A stretch of 6,115 nucleotides of DNA from JBBSEX01 sp038239345 (GTDB taxonomy: Bacteria > Acidobacteriota > Terriglobia > Bryobacterales > Bryobacteraceae). Below are positions 1 through 4,133 of this stretch, piece after piece (position 1 is the first letter of the stretch; the number at the start of each line of letters is the position of its first letter). Position numbers and translations under genes: made by a program. The notes under the pieces are model-generated. The model had not been told where the DNA came from and did no database searches. It was given only the letters and a program-made list of their open reading frames with translations. The DNA is taken from positions 1 to 6,115 of the forward strand of contig JBBSEX010000108.1 in NCBI GenBank assembly GCA_038239345.1. Reading direction: 5' to 3'.

Positions 1-65
1 AAAAGCGTGGCCGCCTCGCGCAGCTTCTTGATGATCTCTTCGGGTGTGTGTCGTTTGCGTTTCAT
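1..65 (-). CDS. IS3-family transposase OrfA, N-terminal fragment
   Basis: Twenty-one codons are visible before the window ends. They read MKRKRHTPEEIIKKLREA followed by ATL, the N-terminus of the small helix-turn-helix OrfA protein of IS3-family elements. OrfA binds the element ends and is normally fused to the DDE catalytic OrfB by programmed frameshifting; neither the helix-turn-helix core nor OrfB is in view. The ATG at 65 is chosen because the family usually begins with this basic MKRKRHTPE motif. An in-frame ATG at 98 would add MAARERRRTLN and would put the hairpin at 77-96 inside the gene. No good Shine-Dalgarno precedes 65, while GAGAG directly abuts the ATG at 98, so the start is not settled. 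Identity of the family is fairly sure. Confidence 0.8.
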   Translation of the reverse strand, partial: MKRKRHTPEEIIKKLREAATL

Positions 66-76
66 GTTGAGAGTCC

Positions 77-96
77 GGCGGCGCTCGCGCGCCGCC
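77..96 (-). other. Perfect 8-bp GC hairpin with GCGA (GNRA-type) loop near the transposase start
   Basis: On the minus strand the sequence is GGCGGCGC-GCGA-GCGCCGCC: a perfect 8-bp all-GC stem closed by a GCGA tetraloop, ending 11 bases before the transposase ATG at 65. In the transcript it would be very stable. Hairpins near IS ends are known to dampen transposase translation from transcripts that read in from outside; applying that role here is inference. If translation starts at 98 instead, the same bases encode an Arg/Ala-rich stretch. Confidence 0.5.
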
Positions 97-111
97 ATCT
101 CTCATAGCGCC

Positions 112-137
112 TGGACCAACTTTCGGGGAGCAGGCCA
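112..137 (-). repeat. Terminal inverted repeat of the IS3-family element
   Basis: Read on the minus strand from 137 inward, the 26 bases start TGGCCTGCTCCCCGAAAGTT and end GGTCCA. The G-rich tract, the AAAGTTGG core and the terminal TGG are typical of IS3-family ends, where OrfAB binds and cuts. The partner repeat is outside the window, so the match between ends cannot be tested. Confidence 0.65.
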
Positions 138-197
138 CTCGAGGAGCATCGCGGCGGCAAGCCCAACTTCAACCGCTTGCCTTTTGGCAGAGCCTGA
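138..197 (+). pseudogene. 3' remnant of a gene apparently interrupted by the IS insertion
   Basis: Directly after the IS boundary one plus frame reads LEEHRGGKPNFNRLPFGRA and then a TGA at 195-197. Most third codon positions are G or C, as in the intact genes of the window, and no start codon is present. The simplest reading is the last 19 codons of a gene whose 5' part lies beyond the insertion sequence, or was lost with it. I do not recognise the family. The segment is short enough that chance cannot be excluded. Confidence 0.35.
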
Positions 198-266
198 CAG
201 CAACTTTGGCTCATCAAAAGCAACGATGAGTAACCCCAGTTCACTTACATTGGATTTATTCTCGCT

Positions 267-416
267 TTAGACATTGAACCCAACGGGCTGCTGAAACTCG
301 AAGCGAATGAGCGAGGAAATCAGCGTTACTTCCTGTAGCGGCTCCACCTTCGTCACTGCCTGCTCCGAAGCCGCACGCGGGAAGTAGAAGGCGAAGAAAA
401 AACTTGTGTCCGCGAA
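267..416 (-). pseudogene. Possible C-terminal gene remnant, unrecognised
   Basis: The minus strand is open for about 49 codons, ending in QQPVGFNV and a TAA at 269-267. It contains FFFAFYFPRAASEQAVTKVE and then PLQEVTLISSLIRFEF. Third codon positions are markedly richer in GC than first and second positions by hand count, which supports this frame over its mirror. Upstream (plus coordinates above about 416) the same frame turns into Arg/His/Gly-rich nonsense. A protein-like reading resumes in another frame (IDEIATEGAVRITEPLVNRE), so if this is a gene it has lost or gained a base near 410-420. There is no start codon in the fragment and no family match I can name. It could be the tail of a decayed gene or chance. 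Confidence 0.3.
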
Positions 417-661
417 GCGTTGATTCGCCCGCCGATGCTCTCGCGGTTTACCAGCGGCTCCGTGATGCGAACCGCGCCCTCGGTTGCGATTTCGTCGATG
501 GTGTGGTAATGACGCGGGCGGATTCGATATATTCGGCGCAGAGGCGTTCAGCGACGGACGGATTTCGCGGTTGGGTCAAATACCGTTGGACGTGAAATTC
601 CCTGCGCCGGATGTGGAAGTTCTGCCGTCGCTTTCGCCCGATCTCAGCGTGGTCATCCGAT
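404..661 (+). pseudogene. Frameshifted plus-strand coding remnant, unrecognised
   Basis: One frame from 404 reads protein-like sequence (DSPADALAVYQRLRDANRAL, then GCDFVDGVVMTRADSIYSA). It loses sense near 535-545, where the next frame continues as EAFSDGRISRLGQIPLDVKF and PAPDVEVLPSLSPDLSVVIR, ending at the TGA at 659-661. In both halves about 40% of codons begin with G and the second position is GC-poor, as expected of real coding sequence. The mirror frames on the minus strand are also open and almost as plausible, so the strand is uncertain. I do not recognise a family. The best reading is an old gene broken by an indel; no credible ribosome binding site is seen at 404. Confidence 0.3.
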
Positions 662-702
662 GAAACGTCCGTGTCTCTGAATGCGCGAACTCATTGCTCC
701 GA

Positions 703-1278
703 TTACTTCTTTACCGACGCGGCATCGAGTTCCCGGCGAAGCTTTGCGGTGACACTCGGCGAGGCAACCAAACGCCACTGGCCATCTGACCAATGCGCAC
801 GGAGGACGACGAAGTCGTCGTCGCTTTCGAATGCACGAGTCGGATGCGACGATTGATAGATCACATAGGCAAGGCCGCGCGCCTCGGTGATCGCATGCAC
901 CTCGACTGACGTGCGCCCGAGGCTCGAACTTGTGCGACCTTTCGGCGAAGGGCGCAGGCTGCCGTGGAAGTGCAGCCAGAAGTCCTTCGGCGAAAATGCG
1001 CGGAGTGTTTTCAAATTATCCACTTCGCGCCGGCGCCAGTAGTCGCCCCACAGGCCGCCCCATTGAAGCTCGGCAAGCTTGATCAAAATGCGCCGCTGCT
1101 CCTCGTAGGAATCATAATCGAGGCGGTTGCGAAATTCGATCGGGCGGCCGGAGTAGCTCCACGAGGCGTATTCCTTCGTCAGTTGCCTGAGCGCCGCTTC
1201 GTCCGAGCCGGTGAGCGCGAAAGCAGGGTGAGGGAGGAGCAGGAGCGCGGCAAGAACGGCGAGCAGGACGTGTTTCAT
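703..1278 (-). CDS. Exported protein of unknown function (possible NTF2/SnoaL-like fold)
   Basis: The product is 191 residues. It opens with a textbook Sec signal peptide: MKH, a hydrophobic core VLLAVLAALLLLP, and an A19-F20-A21 site, predicting cleavage before L22 and release to the periplasm. The mature part is rich in Trp, Tyr and Arg (ELQWGGLWGDYWRRREVD) and ends with alternating beta-like segments (VEVHAITEARGLAYVIYQ, then VVLRAHWSDGQWRLVA). The closing pattern resembles NTF2-like DUF4440/SnoaL proteins, but no catalytic residues can be assigned, so function stays unknown. The start at 1278 is preferred over the in-frame upstream ATG at 1326 because it begins exactly at the signal peptide and has GGAAG four bases upstream. 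It lies about 110 bases downstream of the DUF2934 gene on the same strand. Confidence 0.8.
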   Translation of the reverse strand: MKHVLLAVLAALLLLPHPAFALTGSDEAALRQLTKEYASWSYSGRPIEFRNRLDYDSYEEQRRILIKLAELQWGGLWGDYWRRREVDNLKTLRAFSPKDFWLHFHGSLRPSPKGRTSSSLGRTSVEVHAITEARGLAYVIYQSSHPTRAFESDDDFVVLRAHWSDGQWRLVASPSVTAKLRRELDAASVKK

Positions 1279-1343
1279 GGGGCTTCCAAAGCGTGTGACG
1301 TGGCACACCAATGATGACGAGGACAAAAGACCGTCAGCTTCCG

Positions 1344-1361
1344 TTTGTAATATGTCACAAA
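1344..1361. promoter_or_regulatory. Possible operator: interrupted palindrome TTTGT-N8-ACAAA
   Basis: The 18 bases TTTGTAATATGTCACAAA form 5-base inverted arms around an AT-rich centre, 66-83 bases upstream of the exported-protein start at 1278. On the minus strand it includes TGTGA, a CRP-like half-site, but the other half (TTACA) is imperfect. Position and symmetry suit a regulator site, yet no clear -35/-10 pair accompanies it and short palindromes arise by chance. Confidence 0.2.
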
Positions 1362-1386
1362 ACAGTGAAAACCGCGAGTTCGAGAA

Positions 1387-1588
1387 TTACCCGGTGACGG
1401 ACTCCTGATTCAAACGGCGCTCTCCTTCGTGCCAGTGCGATTCGGCATACCCCACTGGGGCAACCTTCCTCTTCATAAACCTGATATGCTGCGACAGAAA
1501 GTTCCTCGTGTGTGGGTTTGCGGAGGGATCCAGAAGCGGCTTCGATGTGGTCGGAATTCATTTGGTGTGATCGTTTTAAAGGTTTCAT
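1387..1588 (-). pseudogene. DUF2934 family small protein, broken by a +1 frameshift
   Basis: The first 46 codons from 1588 contain KPTHEELSVAAYQVYEEEGC-PSG, the first half of a DUF2934 domain. The same frame then turns into Arg-rich nonsense to 1355. Shifting by one base at the G-run opposite 1450-1453 gives YAESHWHEGERRLNQESVTG and a TAA at 1389-1387, the second half of the domain with its conserved Trp and Glu-Arg-Arg-Leu. One extra G therefore separates two perfectly matching halves; the repaired protein would be 66 residues, normal for this family. DUF2934 proteins are small and of unknown function. GGAGAA five bases before the ATG at 1588 supports this start; a second in-frame ATG is at 1561. 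A sequencing error, recent mutation or slippage could explain the break. Confidence 0.8.
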
Positions 1589-1593
1589 CTATC

Positions 1594-1599
1594 TTCTCC
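1594..1599 (-). promoter_or_regulatory. Ribosome binding site of the DUF2934 gene
   Basis: The minus strand reads GGAGAA-GATAG-ATG, a good Shine-Dalgarno five bases from the ATG at 1588. The alternative in-frame ATG at 1561 has none, so this site decides the start. Confidence 0.55.
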
Positions 1600-1849
1600 A
1601 TCGGCCCCCTTGGCATTCTGGCCGTATGAGTGCAAGGAAACCGCTTTTCACCGCGCCGGACCGGAACCGGGCCGAGCGTTGAACGGTGTCGGGGAGTGAG
1701 GGGGTCTGATGAACTCCGGGCGGTCCGGCTTCGCCCTGAATCAGATATCGCTCGACCGTCCGTTGAGCCTTCATCCCATTCGGAGCAACAGAAAAAAAAG
1801 AACAAATTCATGCACTTGCCGTCTCCCGGCCCCCGATGTCTGAGTGAAG

Positions 1850-1885
1850 ATGAACACAAATCCAATCAAGGAGGGCAGACTTTGA
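1850..1885 (+). CDS. Possible 11-codon leader peptide overlapping the next start
   Basis: ATG at 1850 opens a tiny frame, MNTNPIKEGRL, whose TGA (1883-1885) overlaps the TTG start of the following gene (1882-1884) in a TTGA arrangement. The downstream gene's Shine-Dalgarno (1868-1875) lies inside this frame. Such stop-start overlap would allow translational coupling. A GTGAAG lies directly before the ATG, which is a poor Shine-Dalgarno spacing. It may simply be chance; there is no sequence signature of an attenuator such as runs of one amino acid. Confidence 0.2.
   Translation: MNTNPIKEGRL
1868..1875 (+). promoter_or_regulatory. Strong Shine-Dalgarno setting a TTG start at 1882
   Basis: AAGGAGGG is an essentially complete anti-16S match. 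From its AAGGAGG core, seven bases separate it from TTG at 1882, ideal spacing. This overrules the in-frame ATGs at 1630 and 1810, which have no such site and would add low-complexity sequence. Confidence 0.7.
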
Positions 1886-2256
1886 ACGAGATACCAACCG
1901 GCATCGGTGGAGTATCCGATGAAGCGGTACGGGAGCGTGCGGCGGAACTCGCGCTGATCAACGGCCATGCCGTGCAGGACATTTCGGAATCGGATCTCGA
2001 TCAGGCCAGGCGGGAATTGACCGGCGGACCCGACGCGGATCCGAACGAGGCAATTCTCGAATCCGCTCCCGAATCAGAACGCTGGGATCCGGTCCACGGG
2101 TCCACTGGCCACAAAGTGGAGGTGCCTCCCAGTGACGACGAGGACAAGGAAGGACGCAGTGAGGGACAAGGGCTTGTCGAACAGGGCGTTCGGGAAGCTG
2201 AGCACGATCAAATGCTCCAAGCAGCCAAAGCCCAAGAGCAGAAGGACAAAGTCTGA
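1882..2256 (+). CDS. Acidic small protein with DUF2934-like N-terminus, unknown function
   Basis: The product is 124 residues starting at TTG. Residues 12-47 (DEAVRERAAELALINGHAVQ, then DISESDLDQARRELTG) form a short helical unit resembling the opening of DUF2934-type proteins (RERA-ELA, then an Asp-rich link to a QARREL helix). The remainder is probably disordered and strongly acidic, including PPSDDEDKEGRSEGQGLVEQ. I count 30 Asp/Glu against 12 Lys/Arg over the whole protein, with no Cys and no signal peptide, so a soluble cytoplasmic protein is expected. Small proteins of this layout are common beside stress genes, but their role is unknown. The stop is only 13 bases from the next gene, which has no Shine-Dalgarno of its own, suggesting one transcript and translational coupling. 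Domain assignment is tentative; the gene itself is well supported. Confidence 0.75.
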   Translation: MNEIPTGIGGVSDEAVRERAAELALINGHAVQDISESDLDQARRELTGGPDADPNEAILESAPESERWDPVHGSTGHKVEVPPSDDEDKEGRSEGQGLVEQGVREAEHDQMLQAAKAQEQKDKV

Positions 2257-2269
2257 AACCACAAATACC

Positions 2270-2986
2270 ATGCTACGAGACATCAAACGGCTCTACGGGC
2301 TGAAACTCGCTGCGACAGATGGCGACATCGGCCATGTGAAGGACTTCTATTTTGACGATGCAACCTGGGCGATTCGCTATCTTGTGGCGGACACGGGAGA
2401 CTGGTTGCCGGAACGTCAGGTTCTTTTCTCCAGCCATGCTTTCGCGATCCCCGCCTTTCGAGCATCCGATGAAGACACCGCCGTCCTGCACACAAATCTC
2501 ACCCGAAAGCAGATCGAGGGCAGTCCCCTCATAGATGCACACCTGCCCGTTTCCCGCCAATTCGAGGAGGAATTCCACCGTTACTACGGATGGCCGCCCT
2601 ACTGGCAGGATGGCGGGATGTTGAGCACAGCGGGCTTCGCGACAATTCCGCCACCGCCGGTCCCGCACGACAGGATGCATCACGGTCACAATCAGCGCGA
2701 AGATTTGCATCTGCGCAGCACGAAGGCGGTGACGGGCTACCACATTCAGGCGACCGACGGGAAAATCGGCTCGGTCAGCAGCTTTATCGTCCACGGAGGG
2801 GACTGGGCGATCCATGACTTAGTCGTCGAAACCGGCCATTGGTATGCCGGCAAGACAATTCTCCTCCTGCCCGAAGCAGTCACCCGGATCAGTTATGAGG
2901 ATTCCACAGTGTTCGTCAACCTCGCCATGGAAGACATCAGGCAAACCGACAAACACTCCGTTGCGGAGGCTGCGGCAGGCAGGTGA
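2270..2986 (+). CDS. Tandem PRC-barrel domain protein
   Basis: The product is 238 residues carrying two PRC-barrel repeats at residues 1-80 and 147-225. They align without gaps at an offset of 146 residues: ATDGDIGHVKDFYFDDATWA at 15-34 matches ATDGKIGSVSSFIVHGGDWA at 161-180, followed by AI..LV..TG.W in both. PRC-barrels are small beta-barrels found in RimM and the photosynthetic reaction-centre H subunit, usually making protein or RNA contacts; stand-alone tandem forms like this are common, soluble and uncharacterised. The linker holds an aromatic EEEFHRYYGWPPYW motif (99-112), a proline run and a His-rich patch. The ATG at 2270 is used because the frame upstream (open to 2132) overlaps the preceding gene and is Lys/Arg-rich. 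There is no Shine-Dalgarno; translation is probably coupled to the gene ending 13 bases before. Confidence 0.9.
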   Translation: MLRDIKRLYGLKLAATDGDIGHVKDFYFDDATWAIRYLVADTGDWLPERQVLFSSHAFAIPAFRASDEDTAVLHTNLTRKQIEGSPLIDAHLPVSRQFEEEFHRYYGWPPYWQDGGMLSTAGFATIPPPPVPHDRMHHGHNQREDLHLRSTKAVTGYHIQATDGKIGSVSSFIVHGGDWAIHDLVVETGHWYAGKTILLLPEAVTRISYEDSTVFVNLAMEDIRQTDKHSVAEAAAGR

Positions 2987-3061
2987 ATCCCACGAAATTA
3001 TAAAACTTAGATTCACATTACTTTTAGCAATCCACAATTAGAATAACTCAATAACCTCATT
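2987..3061 (+). promoter_or_regulatory. AT-rich gap, possible promoter of the SpoIIAA-like gene
   Basis: This 75-base gap is far more AT-rich than the flanking genes. It contains a -10-like TAGAAT (3039-3044) with a -35-like TTCACA (3012-3017) too far upstream (21 bases), and TTAG recurs at 3007, 3024 and 3038. A promoter is likely from composition but its exact boxes are not established. Confidence 0.25.
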
Positions 3062-3424
3062 ATGCCTATTCAACTCACTGAGGACAACGGCGGGAAACTT
3101 CTCACCGTTCACGTCAGCGGAAAGCTGGTGAAGGAGGATTACGAGCATTTTGTGCCCGAGTTTGAACGACTCGTCCGACAGCACGGAAAACTGCGTGTGC
3201 TATTCGACATGACCGACTTTCACGGCTGGACGCTCGGTGCGTTGTGGGCGGACACGAAGTTTGCGATGCATCACTTCCACGACATCGACCGATTGGCGGT
3301 TGTCGGCGAAAAGAAGTGGCAGGAGGGAATGGCGACTTTCTGCAAGCCCTTCACGAAAGCGACTGTCCGATACTTTGATCATGCCGCCGCCGCAGAGGCC
3401 GGCAACTGGCTCGCCGAAGAATAA
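3062..3424 (+). CDS. SpoIIAA-like (STAS-fold) protein
   Basis: The product is 120 residues and fits the SpoIIAA-like family across its length. A beta-hairpin start (GGKLLTVHVSGKLVKEDYEH, 10-29) leads to a strand and loop (RVLFDMTDFHGWTLGALWAD, 45-64), then DRLAVVGEKKWQEG (76-89), then VRYFDHAAAAEAGNWL at the C-terminus. The FHGW..GALW and RLAVVG..KW positions are hallmark residues. The family has a STAS-like fold but generally lacks the phosphorylated serine of true anti-anti-sigma factors, and its role (possible lipid or partner binding) is unclear. The protein is soluble with no signal peptide. It is separated from the PRC-barrel gene by a 75-base AT-rich gap that may contain its own promoter; the ATG has no Shine-Dalgarno. 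Confidence 0.88.
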   Translation: MPIQLTEDNGGKLLTVHVSGKLVKEDYEHFVPEFERLVRQHGKLRVLFDMTDFHGWTLGALWADTKFAMHHFHDIDRLAVVGEKKWQEGMATFCKPFTKATVRYFDHAAAAEAGNWLAEE

Positions 3425-3491
3425 GTAGTTAAACTCGCACATTCGCCGAAACATTGCCCAACAAACAACAGCAATCAATCTATAAATTATC

Positions 3492-4043
3492 ATGACTGCC
3501 AACAATTCCGTCGTCGCAATCTACAAATCCCACTTAGAAGCCGAAGCGGCTGTCAAAGATCTGCAAAAGGCGGGATTTGATCTCAAAAAGCTTTCCATCG
3601 TCGGCCGCGACTACCACACGGACGAGCATGTGGTCGGTTACTACAATGCCGGTGATCGGATGAAAGCATGGGGAAAGGCGGGCGCCTTCTGGGGTGGGAT
3701 TTGGGGCTGGCTGTTCGGTTCCGCGTTTTTCTTTATTCCAGGCATCGGGCCGTTAGTCATTGCAGGACCGCTTATCAGTTGGCTCGTCGGAGCGCTGGAA
3801 GGAGCTGTCGTAGTTGGCGGAATCAGTGCGCTTGGGGCGGGCCTTGCCAGCGTGGGCATTCCCAGGGACAGCATTCTGCGATACGAAACCGCGCTCAAAA
3901 CTGACAAGTTTTTGGTGATTGCGCACGGATCACCCAAAGAAGCGGCACAAGCCAGGGAGATCATTGGAAACACGTCAGCCGAAGCATTCGAGCAACATTC
4001 TCCCGGAGCTTCCACCGCTGGGGAATTCGTCGCAGCGATCTAG
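3492..4043 (+). CDS. YflT / general stress protein 17M-like membrane-associated protein
   Basis: The product is 183 residues. The N-terminal part (SVVAIYKSHLEAEAAVKDLQ, 6-25, then KAGFDLKKLSIVGRD) is the alpha/beta unit of the YflT/GS17M family. Residues about 61-123 form a Gly- and Trp-rich hydrophobic region (AFWGGIWGWLFGSAFFFIPG, then two further apolar stretches) that should insert in or associate with a membrane as glycine-zipper helices. The family signature returns at 124-160: PRDSILRYETALKTDKFLVI with AHGSPKEA. Proteins of this type are induced by general stress or cold in several bacteria; biochemical function is unknown. There is no Shine-Dalgarno; a TATAAA at 3481-3486 directly precedes the ATG and could be a -10 box of a near-leaderless transcript, which is speculative. 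The last 20 residues are low-complexity. Confidence 0.85.
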   Translation: MTANNSVVAIYKSHLEAEAAVKDLQKAGFDLKKLSIVGRDYHTDEHVVGYYNAGDRMKAWGKAGAFWGGIWGWLFGSAFFFIPGIGPLVIAGPLISWLVGALEGAVVVGGISALGAGLASVGIPRDSILRYETALKTDKFLVIAHGSPKEAAQAREIIGNTSAEAFEQHSPGASTAGEFVAAI

Positions 4044-4076
4044 TCGAAAATTACCGGGGCATACGAAGCGTGTCCG

Positions 4077-4092
4077 GCATCACGCTTGATGC
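4077..4092 (+). other. Small perfect hairpin between the stress gene and the PPK2 gene
   Basis: GCATCA-CGCT-TGATGC forms a 6-bp stem with a four-base loop in the 90-base gap. It is followed by TTCCGCGG and not by a U-run, so it is a poor intrinsic terminator. It could be an RNA-processing or attenuating structure between the upstream genes and the PPK2 pair; chance is also possible. Confidence 0.25.
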
Positions 4093-4133
4093 TTCCGCGG
4101 ATGCGCTTCTGAACCGCCTCACATTCCAAGCCC

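Larger units (their letters stand above)
1..137 (-). mobile_element. End of an IS3-family insertion sequence (partial, cut by window edge)
   Basis: The element runs off the left edge; only its transposase-start end is visible. Two signals agree. First, the minus strand from 65 begins an IS3-type OrfA with the typical opening MKRKRHTPEEIIKKLREA. Second, about 47 bases upstream of that start lies a sequence which, read inward on the minus strand from 137, is TGGCCTGCTCCCCGAAAGTT and continues GGTCCA. This matches the general IS3-family end pattern (TG..CTGC.CCCC..AAAGTTGG). The boundary at 137 is therefore set by the terminal TG/CA dinucleotide. The target-site duplication cannot be checked because the other end is outside the window. 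The subgroup assignment (IS2/IS407-like) is inference from the OrfA N-terminus. Confidence 0.75.
198..702. other. Gene-free, eroded stretch between the IS end and the exported-protein gene
   Basis: About 500 bases hold no intact gene. Besides the two broken coding signals listed separately, only very short frames occur, such as MSEEISVTSCSGSTFVTACS (start at 307) followed by EAARGK and a stop at 387. That one has GC-rich third but GC-poor first codon positions and is probably not a gene. No terminator hairpin with a U-run is visible after the minus-strand gene that ends at 703. The picture is of decayed accessory DNA beside an insertion sequence. Confidence 0.5.
1589..1881. other. Divergent intergenic region with a nested inverted repeat
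   Basis: This 293-base stretch separates the minus-strand DUF2934 gene from the plus-strand gene at 1882 and should hold both promoters, although I find no convincing -35/-10 pair. Within it, 1705-1710 (TCTGAT) pairs with 1740-1745 (ATCAGA) and, inside that, 1718-1722 (GGGCG) pairs with 1732-1736 (CGCCC). This gives a two-tier hairpin in a possible 5' leader. An A-rich patch (AGAAAAAAAAGAACAAA) follows near 1790-1806. A long plus frame runs from 1630 into the downstream gene, but its N-terminal part is Arg/Ser/Pro-rich and not protein-like. Confidence 0.4.

Noticed and set aside
404..535. Resemblance of GVVMTRADSIYSA to the strand-loop of nucleoside phosphorylases
   Set aside because: The following sequence lacks the acidic VEME-type active-site motif of that family in any frame, so the similarity is probably chance.
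1700..1745. Intrinsic terminator or riboswitch at the nested inverted repeat
   Set aside because: No U-run follows, and no conserved riboswitch core motif could be recognised; kept only as an unexplained inverted repeat.
1630..1881. N-terminal extension of the acidic-protein frame from an ATG at 1630
   Set aside because: The stretch is Arg/Ser/Pro-rich and unlike a protein domain. It has no ribosome binding site, and a strong Shine-Dalgarno places the start at TTG 1882.
2132..2269. Upstream extension of the PRC-barrel frame
   Set aside because: It overlaps the preceding gene's coding sequence, is Lys/Arg-rich with no domain similarity, and the PRC-barrel begins right at the ATG at 2270.
2273..2815. 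Long open frame on the minus strand opposite the PRC-barrel gene
   Set aside because: It is antisense to a well-supported tandem-domain gene and has no recognisable protein features.
3481..3491. Confident leaderless promoter before the YflT-like gene
   Set aside because: TATAAA lies at a suitable distance for a near-leaderless start, but no matching -35 hexamer is found at 16-18 bases upstream.
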